33,681 nucleotides of DNA from Clostridiales bacterium (GTDB lineage: Bacteria > Bacillota > Clostridia > Christensenellales > QALW01), in NCBI GenBank assembly GCA_015069575.1, contig SVIH01000001.1, positions 1 through 33,681 on the forward strand, written 5' to 3'. Position 1 is the first letter of the stretch. Each line of letters starts with the position of its first letter. Both the position numbers and the translations under genes were made by a program. A model generated the notes under the pieces. That model made no database searches. It had not been told where the DNA came from and saw only the letters and a list, made by a program, of their open reading frames with translations. Shown in pieces: positions 1-12,467 of this stretch.

Positions 1-104
<104 letters not shown>

Positions 105-112
105 TCTATATG

Positions 113-146
113 AAAAAACAACCACTATTACAGTGGTTGTTTTTTT
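113..146. terminator. Bidirectional terminator between 5S rRNA and SH3b lipoprotein gene
   Basis: Stem 113-126 pairs with 132-145 around the loop attac (127-131). The GC-bearing core is caaccact/agtggttg. An A tract on the left and a T tract on the right (140-146) give a U-run in either direction, so it can end both the rRNA operon (+) and the convergent lipoprotein gene (-), whose stop codon is at 162-164. Confidence 0.9.
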
Positions 147-161
147 GTTATCTATTTATTA

Positions 162-1295
162 TTATCCTTTTGCAAATGTTGTTTCACCGTGCATTATTAA
201 ATCAATTTCTTTAAAACGATATGCGTGGTCGTTATATTGATTATAATAATCAAACGTTTTGTAAAATTCTTTAGTTTTTTTATTCTTACTAAAATCAAGC
301 TGATCTAATATTTCCCACTTAATTTCAAGAAAGTTAACAATGCCACCTGTCCACCAAGTTTGATGCCAAGTAATAACTTTTTCTGCTTGCTTGCTATATT
401 GTGGATTAGAATCAATGTATCTGTGAATTTTGTTATGGCGATCTACCATACTGAATCGCAGTTCATCATACTCTTTTTTGTAAGTGCTTTCAGGTGCTTT
501 TGCTTTTTCAGCATCATTGTCAATATATCCTTCAAAACCGTTCATCATAAGATATATGTTTTCAAGTAAATTTAAAAGATCGTGATAATCAGTTGCTAAA
601 GCACTAACCCTTGTAAGATTAAAAATTGTACCTTGCCCGGGTTCAAACTCTTCAACAAGATCATAATAATATATAGTGTTATTTGGTGTAAATTTATTCC
701 ATTGTTCCACTAACGCATCAACTTTTGTGCCGATTTTGTTGTTTTTATTTTTTATCATTTGTTGAACTTGTGTGGTTTTTTCTTTATATAAATCAATAAG
801 ATAGTTTTCATATGAAATCATTTCATATGTAGTGCCATATGGGTCAGCATCTTCAGGCTGTTTGGGAAGATTTTTATAATTTAAAATTTCTTCTCTTGTT
901 TCAGGCACGCGATTTTCAGAAAGATATTTAGACGACATATAACCAAAAGTATTTTCATTAATGCCTATATAATACCAACCGTCTTTTTCAAAATATCCTT
1001 TAACTATTGTGTTAAGGGAAAGTGTTGTTATTACTTCGCTGTTTGTATTGGCTTCTTTTCTAACATTTACGGTGCTACCGATTACGTATAAATTTTTATA
1101 ATTTGATAAATCAACTTGTGAAGCAGTTGGTGTTGGTGTGTAGCAACCAACTATTTCAGGAGTAGGCGTTACATTATCTATAAAAGGAGTTATATCATTA
1201 AACGGCGTTATATTGTTTGAAGTTGAAACCTCATTACAACCTATTAGTGAAACAACAAGTATCATTATAAGTAGTGCAGTAACAGTTTTTTTCAT
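162..1295 (-). CDS. SH3b-domain lipoprotein of unknown function
   Basis: A 377-residue protein with a lipoprotein signal peptide: basic start, hydrophobic stretch, and lipobox LIGC with the lipidated Cys at 20. It should sit on the outer face of the membrane. Residues 24-60 are a low-complexity Thr/Pro linker with ITPF repeated. Residues about 69-126 look like a bacterial SH3 domain (VNVRKEANTNSEVI, then DGWYYI and FGYMSSKYL), a fold that usually binds cell wall peptide or glycan. Residues 130-377 are polar, probably helical, and match no family I recognise. The start is fixed by GGAGGA at 1301-1306, 5 nt before the ATG. It has its own promoter (1372-1400) and a hairpin in its leader. Function beyond wall association is not known. 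Confidence 0.85.
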   Translation of the reverse strand: MKKTVTALLIMILVVSLIGCNEVSTSNNITPFNDITPFIDNVTPTPEIVGCYTPTPTASQVDLSNYKNLYVIGSTVNVRKEANTNSEVITTLSLNTIVKGYFEKDGWYYIGINENTFGYMSSKYLSENRVPETREEILNYKNLPKQPEDADPYGTTYEMISYENYLIDLYKEKTTQVQQMIKNKNNKIGTKVDALVEQWNKFTPNNTIYYYDLVEEFEPGQGTIFNLTRVSALATDYHDLLNLLENIYLMMNGFEGYIDNDAEKAKAPESTYKKEYDELRFSMVDRHNKIHRYIDSNPQYSKQAEKVITWHQTWWTGGIVNFLEIKWEILDQLDFSKNKKTKEFYKTFDYYNQYNDHAYRFKEIDLIMHGETTFAKG

Positions 1296-1314
1296 AACAT
1301 TCCTCCAAATAAAA

Positions 1315-1339
1315 AGTGTGCCCCAACAAGAGACACACT
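1315..1339 (-). terminator. Terminator-like hairpin inside the lipoprotein mRNA leader
   Basis: Read on the minus strand, AGTGTGTCTC, loop TTGTT and GGGGCACACT form a 10-bp stem with two G-U pairs, followed by a T-rich tail. On the plus strand the two G-U pairs become C-A mismatches, so the structure fits the minus-strand RNA. It lies downstream of a strong promoter (1372-1400) and upstream of the ribosome binding site (1301-1306), so it sits in the 5' leader. It could be an attenuator, or simply stop read-through from the upstream sugar operon. Confidence 0.7.
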
Positions 1340-1371
1340 AAATATCGATCCCTCATTATAATTTCACAATT

Positions 1372-1400
1372 ATTGTAATAAAACTAAAGAATATTGTCAA
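1372..1400 (-). promoter_or_regulatory. SigA-type promoter for the SH3b lipoprotein gene
   Basis: Minus strand: -35 TTGACA (1395-1400, perfect consensus), 17-nt spacer, -10 TACAAT (1372-1377, one mismatch). Transcription would begin near 1365, giving a leader of about 70 nt that contains the hairpin at 1315-1339. The remaining AT-rich stretch 1401-1467 holds no gene. Confidence 0.8.
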
Positions 1401-1467
1401 TACTTGAAATATTATTTTTAATTACATTAAGGGAATAATATTAACTTTTTAAATATAGCAGTAATTA

Positions 1468-3378
1468 CTAGTGATCTGCGATGCTTCTTACACCATCAAG
1501 ATTCATGCGTAATCTTGTAACTTCTTCATAAAAATAGCAGTCAAATGCTTGCTGGATATCATCTTCGCATTCCCATGCAGTTTGAATCGAAGCATATCTT
1601 AAAGTTTCGCTTGCTTCTTTACAACCGTCTAAATGCTTAATAATTGCTTTTGCAAGCAAAGTATAAATACGCGCATGATGGTAAACAAGTAACCAGCAGT
1701 TTTTGCGGCAAGCATCGGCTTCGTTATCACTATTTAATTTTGCTTCAGGAATCATTTCTTCCATATTTTTAACAGCATCTTTAAGATATGCTTTAAAATC
1801 TTCCTTTGGTGATGGATCGTGGCTACGCATATTTCCAAGATAAAATGCTTTTGCAATTACACCAAAGTAATCACACATTTTAGCGTAATTTTCTTCGCCA
1901 AATGAAGCAATGTAAACATGCTTTCTTATTTCTTCAAAGTCAACATTACTGTTCCATAAAGTTTTGCCTAAAACAGTCATAGCAATTGATGTAGGGAAGG
2001 TGTTGCGTTGAAGCTGACAGCTTATAAAGTTATTAATACCTAAATTATCAAAATTGCGCACATCTTCATATAAAACTCTTGCCATACCTTCACCACTTGC
2101 TTCCATTAAGTGATCCCACATTAAATGGTATTCAAAAGCAACTGTATCGCCTGTGTACTGCTTTTTCCAGTTGTATAAATATGCAAGAAGTTCTTCAACT
2201 GAATGGGGAAGTTTGTATTGGTTTAATTCATATTCACCAATTTCTTTGATTGTATATTCACTAGGGAAAGGTTTAGCATAAGTTCTTGTAATAGGTGCAA
2301 ATTGCATAATTGTTAAATCAGGATGTTTAACATGCTCGTGAATTGGTGGGTGAGCCTTATTATATCCTGTGCTGAAAACAACCTGCGCTTTAATATTTTC
2401 TTCTTTAAATCTTGTTGTAATCTGATTTACCATTATTGTTTGATAGTCAGAAAATCTGTATTTTGTACATTCAGGACATTCGCAAGTGTTGTTAAAGTAA
2501 TCACCTAACCAGAAGTGAATAACATCAGTCTGCGGATGTGATTTTGCGTAATTAACAACAGCATCAACCATAGTTTTTTGAACATATGGATTAGAATAGC
2601 AAAGCTGTGTTGAAAGAGGCTGATTTAACCAAACCTCACGTTTTCCGTTAACAAGAGCACATATATCTTTATATGACTGTGGAATTTCATCATCCTTTAA
2701 GGTGTACCAACCACTTGTTTCAAGGCCAAAGGGATTGCATGTCCAGCCATGGCCCATTCGCATAAGTAATAAACCGCGATCCTTAACTGATTTTTCAATA
2801 ATCTCAACAAATTTCCTTGCCATATCATGATCAAAATGTTCAGGTTCTTTAATGGTGCTTCTTAAATGTGTGTACCATCTGTCAAAGAAAGTATAGGCAT
2901 CTTCAAACTGTATGTAATATCCGTTATAACCAAGCTTTGGAAGCCATTCAATCATATCAAGAACATTTTCAAGGCTTACTGCGCCTTCAATACACATTGT
3001 GCGGTGACGTTTTGTTGCAATTTCAAAAATATCAATGTCTTTTGTGTCTGCAACAGGGGGAATATATGTTCCGTCTTTTCCCGGGCGTAACCAAACGATG
3101 CCCCAGCTTTCGAGTAAACGGTATACACCAATTAAAACACTGCGGGGGTTAATTCCTGCGATATATCCTTTTTTGTTTGTAACTTTGATTGCAATTGCAT
3201 CGTCAAGTTCAGGATTTTTTACATCTGCTTTTAGACCAATTTCATCAAAAAGATGAAGCTCGATTTCAGCAGAAACGCCTAATATTTCAAGGTATTTATC
3301 AAGTTCTTGTTTTGCATAGTTTACTACTTTGTTCATAAATATATTCGCCTCATCAGTTAAAAATAAACATATTCTCAT
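1468..3378 (-). CDS. DUF4838-type glycoside-hydrolase-like protein
   Basis: A 636-residue protein with no signal peptide, so probably cytoplasmic. Residues about 1-110 resemble the N-terminal domain of alpha-glucuronidase/hexosaminidase-type enzymes (LIGVYRLLESWGIVWLRPG at 82-100, then IPP). Residues about 120-600 look like a barrel followed by a helical region of the DUF4838 type, with FWLGDYFNN (289-297) and a C-x-C-x-x-C cluster at Cys299/301/304 that may bind a metal. It is the last gene of an operon with a sugar isomerase and a PfkB kinase, 18 nt after the kinase stop, which suggests it acts on an oligosaccharide feeding those enzymes. Substrate and catalytic residues are not known. The start is uncertain: no clear ribosome binding site precedes 3378. 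An internal ATG at 3336 has GAGG upstream, but the residues before it look like a normal first beta strand. Confidence 0.7.
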   Translation of the reverse strand: MRICLFLTDEANIFMNKVVNYAKQELDKYLEILGVSAEIELHLFDEIGLKADVKNPELDDAIAIKVTNKKGYIAGINPRSVLIGVYRLLESWGIVWLRPGKDGTYIPPVADTKDIDIFEIATKRHRTMCIEGAVSLENVLDMIEWLPKLGYNGYYIQFEDAYTFFDRWYTHLRSTIKEPEHFDHDMARKFVEIIEKSVKDRGLLLMRMGHGWTCNPFGLETSGWYTLKDDEIPQSYKDICALVNGKREVWLNQPLSTQLCYSNPYVQKTMVDAVVNYAKSHPQTDVIHFWLGDYFNNTCECPECTKYRFSDYQTIMVNQITTRFKEENIKAQVVFSTGYNKAHPPIHEHVKHPDLTIMQFAPITRTYAKPFPSEYTIKEIGEYELNQYKLPHSVEELLAYLYNWKKQYTGDTVAFEYHLMWDHLMEASGEGMARVLYEDVRNFDNLGINNFISCQLQRNTFPTSIAMTVLGKTLWNSNVDFEEIRKHVYIASFGEENYAKMCDYFGVIAKAFYLGNMRSHDPSPKEDFKAYLKDAVKNMEEMIPEAKLNSDNEADACRKNCWLLVYHHARIYTLLAKAIIKHLDGCKEASETLRYASIQTAWECEDDIQQAFDCYFYEEVTRLRMNLDGVRSIADH

Positions 3379-3396
3379 AACAGGTTTATTTTGTAA

Positions 3397-4254
3397 TCAA
3401 GGAATGATTTTTTCTAGTAACTCCTTTGGATATTCGGGAATTGCTCCTAATTGTGTAACAACATAACTTGCTAAAAGAGATGCTCTTTTTAGGCAAGTAT
3501 TTAGGTCTGTGCCCGAAAGATAGTTTGATAGGAAGCATGCAGAAAACGAATCACCTGCGCCAACAGTTGAAACTACTTTAGCGTTCGGTTTTGCTGAATA
3601 TATAAATTCATCATTCTCTGCATCAAAAACAAATGCACCATCACAATCAAGCGTAACAATTATTATTTTAAGATTAGGATATTTTTTCTTTAAAATTTTG
3701 CAAATTTCTTCGTTTGTGCCGTTGATTTTTAAAACACCGATTTCTTCCCGCGAAATCTTAAATATTGTGGTTGCTTTTAATGATTGATCAATCATTAAAT
3801 CATCATAATAATTCTGACGAATATTGATATCAAAAAAAACTTCACGATAATTACCTTTTAAAAGTTCGGTAAGCGTTTGCTTTGATATATTGTTGCGTTG
3901 TGCAAGAGTACCAAAGTATAAAGCATCAGCAGAAAAACATGATTTTTCAGGTGTGGGGATATTGTCATAAGCAACGTTTTCTACGAGATTATATGATGGA
4001 GTTCCGTTGTTAAGGGAAACGATACATCTGCCTGTTTTAAATGGAACTTGCATAATGTTTTCGGTATTAACTTTAAGTTTTTCTGCTTCGTTAATTGCAA
4101 GCAAACCAAGTTCATCATCGCCAACAGCAGAAACAACATTAACATTCACACCAAGATTTGCACAATGTGCACCAAAGTTAAAAGGAGCACCGCCGATTTT
4201 TTTATTGTCATCAAATATGTCCCAAAGAATTTCACCAAAAACAGTTAGTTTCAT
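3397..4254 (-). CDS. PfkB-family sugar kinase, probable fructokinase
   Basis: A 285-residue ribokinase/PfkB-fold kinase that transfers phosphate from ATP to a sugar. It has the N-terminal substrate segment GGAPFNFGAH (21-30), the DINIRQNYY segment (142-150) seen in fructokinases, and the C-terminal signature GAGDSF (232-237), with Asp235 as the expected catalytic base. It lies 3 nt after the isomerase stop, with GAGG from the end of that gene as its ribosome binding site, so the two are probably translationally coupled. Next to an isomerase that makes D-fructose or D-xylulose, fructokinase (giving fructose 6-phosphate) is the likeliest role. Sugar specificity cannot be read from sequence alone; xylulose or another ketose is possible. 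Confidence 0.85.
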   Translation of the reverse strand: MKLTVFGEILWDIFDDNKKIGGAPFNFGAHCANLGVNVNVVSAVGDDELGLLAINEAEKLKVNTENIMQVPFKTGRCIVSLNNGTPSYNLVENVAYDNIPTPEKSCFSADALYFGTLAQRNNISKQTLTELLKGNYREVFFDINIRQNYYDDLMIDQSLKATTIFKISREEIGVLKINGTNEEICKILKKKYPNLKIIIVTLDCDGAFVFDAENDEFIYSAKPNAKVVSTVGAGDSFSACFLSNYLSGTDLNTCLKRASLLASYVVTQLGAIPEYPKELLEKIIP

Positions 4255-4257
4255 AAA

Positions 4258-4938
4258 TTATTTTACCTCAGGATACTCGTTACAAAGAAGGTATAAAGGT
4301 TTTTCATCTTCTTCAATTTTAGGGAATCGACCCATCGTTTCGTAAAAACGATTATCAATATTATCGTCATTAACCATTGAAACTTCACCGATTAATACTT
4401 TTCCATGGCCTTTTTCAGCCCAAAATGCATGATATTGATAAGGTGGAAGAGTAATGCTTTCACCGGGTTTTAAACAAAGTTTTGTTCCTGCGGGAACTGT
4501 AAATACCCGACCATCACTAGTTACTGTAACAGGTGTATCTGCAAGGGATTCATCTTCTGCACAGTTATATACCTGAACAATAAGGTTGCCTCCACCACGG
4601 TTGATAATATCTTCCATTTTACTCCAATGAAAATGCATAGGGCATACCTGTTCTTCGTCAGAAATTAAAAGTTTTTCCGCATAAGTTTTTTTACAGTCGG
4701 GCTCTTTTAAAGAACCATTTCTTATTGTAAAAAGGAACAAACCTACTTTTTCATAATCGCCTAATCCGTAATCAGTTATATCCCAACCAAGCATATGGTT
4801 TCTTATTTCATCATATTCGTGTCCTTTGTTTTTCCATTCATCAGGTGAGAAAAAAGCAAAAGGCGGAAGATTAAATTTCATTTCGTTAATAAAATCTAAA
4901 TTTTCTCTAAGCAGTTTATTAATTTCGCTTCTTTTCAT
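4258..4938 (-). CDS. D-lyxose ketol-isomerase (also D-mannose isomerase)
   Basis: A 226-residue cupin protein of the D-lyxose isomerase family, which interconverts D-lyxose and D-xylulose and usually also D-mannose and D-fructose using a divalent metal. The metal site is visible as PMHFHWSKMED (100-110), with His102, His104 and Glu109, plus His170 in PPYQYHAFWAE. RGGG (114-117) is typical of the family. Length is normal. The start has AAAGGAG about 9 nt upstream. It is the first gene of the operon, behind its own promoter (4974-5002). With the following PfkB kinase it forms a short route from mannose or lyxose into central carbon metabolism. Confidence 0.9.
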   Translation of the reverse strand: MKRSEINKLLRENLDFINEMKFNLPPFAFFSPDEWKNKGHEYDEIRNHMLGWDITDYGLGDYEKVGLFLFTIRNGSLKEPDCKKTYAEKLLISDEEQVCPMHFHWSKMEDIINRGGGNLIVQVYNCAEDESLADTPVTVTSDGRVFTVPAGTKLCLKPGESITLPPYQYHAFWAEKGHGKVLIGEVSMVNDDNIDNRFYETMGRFPKIEEDEKPLYLLCNEYPEVK

Positions 4939-4973
4939 ATTGATTGCTCTCCTTTAAAATTTTAAGTTATATT

Positions 4974-5002
4974 ATTTTATAATATATTATTATAAAAGTC
5001 AA
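4974..5002 (-). promoter_or_regulatory. Probable promoter of the isomerase-kinase-glycosidase operon
   Basis: Minus strand: -35 TTGACT (4997-5002), 17-nt spacer, -10 TAAAAT (4974-4979). It lies between the terminator of the upstream binding-protein gene and the isomerase start, leaving a leader of about 30 nt. The surrounding sequence is nearly all A and T, so the -10 could be shifted by a few bases. Confidence 0.55.
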
Positions 5003-5052
5003 TATACAAAAAAATTATTTTTTTAATTTGTAAAAAACGAAACAAAACAAAA

Positions 5053-5077
5053 AAGGCATTGAATTGTTCAATGCCTT
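5053..5077 (-). terminator. Terminator of the substrate-binding protein gene
   Basis: Perfect 11-bp inverted repeat AAGGCATTGAA / TTCAATGCCTT around a 3-nt loop (5064-5066), directly after the stop codon at 5083-5085. On the minus strand it is followed by a T-rich tract (TTTTGTTTTG), a standard intrinsic terminator. Confidence 0.9.
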
Positions 5078-5082
5078 ATTAT

Positions 5083-6069
5083 TTATTTTACTTTTTCAGC
5101 AAATGAATTATCTATAATTGCCGAATAATCCGCGTTTTTTACTTTTATTCCTGCGTCGGAGATAACCTTTATTAATTGGTTAAAATCGTCTTCGTTACAT
5201 GTTGGATTTGTTTTCCATGCATCAATTTTTTTGTAATTTTCAACAACTTTTTTAATAAGCGCAATATCACTGTCCGGGAAGGTTGGCGCTATAGCTTTGG
5301 CAATTTCTTCAGGATTATGATCATTAACCCATTGTTGTCCTTTATATAAAGCATCAACAAAATCCTGCACAAGATCTTTGTTTTTATCTCTGAAACTTTG
5401 CGTAACCATCATTGCAGTATAAGCCACATATTCTGTTTCTGCGCCGATTGATGCAACAATATATCCTTCGTTTGCCATTTCCATCAATGAAGCACTTGGT
5501 TCAAACAACGCTACATATTCGTCATTGCCTGACATAAATGCACCGCCCATTAAATCAAAACTTACATCACATCTAACAATTAAATCTTTATTAGGTTCTA
5601 ATCCATTTTTTCTCAATGCATATTCAAGCGTCATTTCAGGCATTCCACCTGTTCTTCCGCCAATGATAGAAGTGCCTTTTAATTTTGACCAATTAAAGTT
5701 ATCATCAGGTTTTTTACCAACTAAAAATGAGCCGTCACGCTGTGTTACCTGTGCTATTACAACAGGATAATCTTCTTGACCTTCGTTATAAACATATACG
5801 GCAGTTTCAGGACCCATAAATCCAATATCTGCTTGCCCGGTAATAAGTGCGGTCATTGATTTATCACTGCCACCACCATTTGTCAGTTCGATTTCAATAC
5901 CTTTTTCTTTAAAAAAGCCAAGCTCTATCGCTGCATAAAAAGGTGCATAAAATATTGAATGTGTAACTTCATTTACTTTAAGTACTGTTGTGTTACTGTC
6001 TTTGCATCCTATAAAAAGAGTGCAAAGCATAACAAAAAGCATGATAAAAGAAATAAATTTTAACTTCAT
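5083..6069 (-). CDS. ABC transporter substrate-binding lipoprotein, Thi5/NMT1-like
   Basis: A 328-residue extracytoplasmic solute-binding protein of the NMT1/THI5/SsuA group, whose members bind sulfonates, nitrate, riboflavin or pyrimidine precursors of thiamine. The N-terminus is a lipoprotein signal ending in TLFIGC with Cys22; Phe rather than Leu at -3 is slightly unusual. Family features follow: FYAPFYAAIELGFFKEKGIE, then GQADIGFMGPE, and GGRTGGMPE in the hinge region. AAGGAGG lies a few nt before the start. It has its own terminator and no permease or ATPase gene beside it, so it is an orphan component. No THI (TPP) or FMN riboswitch core is visible upstream, so the ligand cannot be inferred. 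Confidence 0.85.
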   Translation of the reverse strand: MKLKFISFIMLFVMLCTLFIGCKDSNTTVLKVNEVTHSIFYAPFYAAIELGFFKEKGIEIELTNGGGSDKSMTALITGQADIGFMGPETAVYVYNEGQEDYPVVIAQVTQRDGSFLVGKKPDDNFNWSKLKGTSIIGGRTGGMPEMTLEYALRKNGLEPNKDLIVRCDVSFDLMGGAFMSGNDEYVALFEPSASLMEMANEGYIVASIGAETEYVAYTAMMVTQSFRDKNKDLVQDFVDALYKGQQWVNDHNPEEIAKAIAPTFPDSDIALIKKVVENYKKIDAWKTNPTCNEDDFNQLIKVISDAGIKVKNADYSAIIDNSFAEKVK

Positions 6070-6164
6070 TTTAAATCCTCCTTAACTTTCTTTTATAGGG
6101 TATGTTTAAACAAATAAAAGTGTGAAAATTTAATTTTTAAAGCCAAATATTTTTATTATATATA

Positions 6165-6193
6165 GTGACATATGATATTTAATATGTTATAAT
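6165..6193 (+). promoter_or_regulatory. SigA-type promoter for pcrA-ligA
   Basis: -35 GTGACA (6165-6170), 17-nt spacer, -10 TATAAT (6188-6193, perfect). It sits about 30 nt before the pcrA ATG, in the divergent region shared with the binding-protein gene. The rest of 6070-6222 is AT-rich with no gene. Confidence 0.75.
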
Positions 6194-6222
6194 AAAGTAT
6201 AATAAAAAAATTGGAGAAACTT

Positions 6223-10502
<4,280 letters not shown>

Positions 10503-10533
10503 ATATAAATAAACAATTTGGAGGAATGTCGTT

Positions 10534-11406
10534 TTGAATAGTATGACAGGCTACGGAAGTGCAACTGTTGCTTTCGATGGTAGGGAAATTACCCTTGAAC
10601 TTAAATCAGTTAATCATAGATTTTTAGATATTAACATTCGTATGCCAAGGGTGTTGATGTTTGCTGAAGAAGAGTTAAGAAAGGCTATTGGTAATTATAT
10701 TGCCCGTGGTCATGTAGAAGTAAATCTTACATACCGTAATACTCGTGAAGATTCCAAAATAATTACTGTGGACAAGGCTCTTGTTTTACAGTATGCCAAT
10801 GCTTTTAATGAAATTGCTGAATTTGGTTTTGAAAACAATATGCGTGTTTGCGATGTTGCAAGAATGCCTGATGTTCTTACAATAACCCAGTGCGATGATG
10901 ATAATGAAGCAGTTTTAAAATTAATTCTTGAAGCACTTGATAAAGCCGCGCAATCTTTAAACAATACGCGAAAAATTGAAGGCGATAAAATCGGTGAAGA
11001 TCTTAAAAATAAACTTCATAATATCTATAAAATTTCAAAAGATATTGAAAAACTTTCAGAAAATAACCTTAGCGAATACGCGTTAAGATTACAAAAGAGA
11101 TTAGATGATCTTTTAGGCGATAATAAACTTGATGAACAGCGTTTACATCAGGAAATTGCCATTTATGCTGATAAAATTGCAATAGATGAAGAACTTGTCC
11201 GCCTTGAAACCCATATAAACAATATGCTTGATTATATGTCAGGCACAGGGGAAATGGGCAGAAAACTTGATTTCTTTATTCAGGAGTTGAACCGTGAAAT
11301 CAATACAATTGGTTCAAAATCTGTTAATGCGGATATTGCAAAACTTGTAGTTACTGCTAAAGGCGAAATTGAAAAACTTCGCGAACAGATTCAAAATATT
11401 GAATAA
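10534..11406 (+). CDS. yicC: YicC-family endoribonuclease
   Basis: A 290-residue protein of the YicC/YloC family, which cuts RNA (in E. coli, small regulatory RNA) and is conserved next to remA-gmk in Firmicutes. The signature SMTGYG opens the protein, followed by [17 protein letters not shown]. The C-terminal half holds the DUF1732 segment with [24 protein letters not shown] and [21 protein letters not shown]. The start is a TTG: GGAGG at 10520-10524 lies 9 nt before TTG 10534, whereas the next ATG (10543) is 18 nt away and would cut into the family start M-x-SMTGYG. Confidence 0.93.
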   Translation: MNSMTGYGSATVAFDGREITLELKSVNHRFLDINIRMPRVLMFAEEELRKAIGNYIARGHVEVNLTYRNTREDSKIITVDKALVLQYANAFNEIAEFGFENNMRVCDVARMPDVLTITQCDDDNEAVLKLILEALDKAAQSLNNTRKIEGDKIGEDLKNKLHNIYKISKDIEKLSENNLSEYALRLQKRLDDLLGDNKLDEQRLHQEIAIYADKIAIDEELVRLETHINNMLDYMSGTGEMGRKLDFFIQELNREINTIGSKSVNADIAKLVVTAKGEIEKLREQIQNIE

Positions 11407-11417
11407 TCGGGGGATAT

Positions 11418-11672
11418 ATGGTTAAGTTTATCAATATCGGATTTGGTAATATGATTGCAACAGATAAAATTATTGCAATTGTTTCTCCTGATTCGGCACC
11501 TGTGCGCAGAACAATTCAAGATGCAAAAGAAAGAACTATTGATGCAACATGTGGCAGAAGAACCCGTGCAGTTATTTTTATGGAAAGTGGTCAGATAATT
11601 CTTTCTGCAGTTTTGCCTGAAACTATATCCGGAAGGCTTAAAGAACAGGGGGATGTTGAAACAGATGAATAA
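11418..11672 (+). CDS. remA: RemA-family DNA-binding regulator (DUF370)
   Basis: 84 residues with the RemA pattern: INIGFGNMI at the start, [17 protein letters not shown] in the middle and [16 protein letters not shown] late. In Bacillus, RemA is a ring-forming DNA-binding protein that activates biofilm matrix and osmoprotection genes. The protein has normal family length. It begins 11 nt after yicC with a GGGGG-type ribosome binding site and overlaps gmk by 8 nt (ATGAATAA), so the two are probably translationally coupled. The target genes here are unknown. Confidence 0.93.
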   Translation: MVKFINIGFGNMIATDKIIAIVSPDSAPVRRTIQDAKERTIDATCGRRTRAVIFMESGQIILSAVLPETISGRLKEQGDVETDE

Positions 11673-12270
11673 AGGTAGATTGTTTATTTTAAGCGGACCT
11701 TCAGGCTGTGGTAAAGGCACAGTATGTAAAGTGCTTTTAGAAAAAAACAAAAATCTTAAACTTTCTATTTCTGCAACAACAAGGGAAAAAAGAGTTGGTG
11801 AAATTGATGGTGAAACATATTTTTATCTTTCAAAAGATCAGTTTGAAGATATGATTAAAAATGACGAACTTCTTGAATTTAATCAAGGATATTCAGGAAA
11901 TTATTACGGAACGCCAAAAAAATATGTTTTTGATCAACTTGAAAAAGGCTTTGATGTTTTGCTTGAAATAGAAATGAATGGCGCTAAAAATATTAAGGAA
12001 AAATACCCTGAAAGCATAGGAATATTTCTTTCACCCCCAAGTTTTGATGAACTTTTAAATAGGCTTCGCGGAAGAGGGCGTGAAAGTGAAGAATTAATTC
12101 AAGAACGCTTTTTGCTTGCCAAAGAAGAAATATTAAGGGTTGATGAATATAAATACGCTGTAATTAACGAAGATTTAAATGAAACTGTTGATACGATTGT
12201 AAATATTATAAACGCAGAAAAACATTTAACTTCGTTTATAGGAAATAAAATCAAAAGCTTGGTAAAATAA
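11665..12270 (+). CDS. gmk: Guanylate kinase
   Basis: A 201-residue kinase converting GMP to GDP with ATP, essential for GTP supply and for recycling signalling nucleotides. P-loop GPSGCGKGT at 11-19; the GMP-binding segment includes [23 protein letters not shown] and the YYGTP motif; [11 protein letters not shown] is the lid. The start is ATG 11665, giving the family start [14 protein letters not shown]. An in-frame ATG at 11653 sits immediately after the GGGGG that should serve as the ribosome binding site, so it is unlikely to be used. Confidence 0.96.
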   Translation: MNKGRLFILSGPSGCGKGTVCKVLLEKNKNLKLSISATTREKRVGEIDGETYFYLSKDQFEDMIKNDELLEFNQGYSGNYYGTPKKYVFDQLEKGFDVLLEIEMNGAKNIKEKYPESIGIFLSPPSFDELLNRLRGRGRESEELIQERFLLAKEEILRVDEYKYAVINEDLNETVDTIVNIINAEKHLTSFIGNKIKSLVK

Positions 12271-12284
12271 AAGGAGAATAAAAA

Positions 12285-12467
12285 ATGTATAAACCAGTAA
12301 GCAAAAAAACTCAGTCAAAAGTATCATGCAAATATGCATTATCATCCGTTGTTGCCAAACGCGCAAGACAACTGGTCGATTTAAAACAGTGTAATGAAGA
12401 ATTTAAACCTGTTATTCAAGCTCTTGAAGAATTTGAAGAGGATATTCTTGTGCCTGAAAAAGAATGA
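12285..12467 (+). CDS. rpoZ: RNA polymerase omega subunit
   Basis: 60 residues, near the usual 60-70 for Firmicutes. The conserved helix KYALSSVVAKRARQL (residues 17-31) is the RpoZ signature that clamps the beta' subunit C-terminus; the protein helps assemble RNA polymerase. AAGGAG lies 8 nt before the ATG. It follows gmk by 14 nt and overlaps priA by 4 nt (ATGA). In many Firmicutes coaBC lies between rpoZ and priA; it is missing here. Confidence 0.95.
   Translation: MYKPVSKKTQSKVSCKYALSSVVAKRARQLVDLKQCNEEFKPVIQALEEFEEDILVPEKE

Noticed and set aside
1408-1442. Inverted repeat aatattatt / aataatatt just upstream of the lipoprotein promoter, considered as an operator.
   Set aside because: The arms are made only of A and T in an AT-rich spacer, where such repeats arise easily by chance.
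6090-6125. A CATACCCTA box with AC 17 nt upstream (minus strand), resembling a late mother-cell (SigK-type) promoter before the binding-protein gene, overlapping the palindrome tgtttaaaca.
   Set aside because: The consensus has only about eight fixed bases and the region is AT-rich, so a chance match is likely. No other evidence ties this gene to sporulation.
6070-6222. Thiamine, flavin or other riboswitch before the substrate-binding protein gene.
   Set aside because: No conserved core motifs of those riboswitches are seen on the minus strand, and the sequence is too AT-rich and unstructured.
11391-11750. A 119-codon open frame on the minus strand across remA and gmk.
   Set aside because: It lies opposite two clear genes, has no ribosome binding site and its composition (Cys, Asn, His rich) is typical of an antisense shadow.
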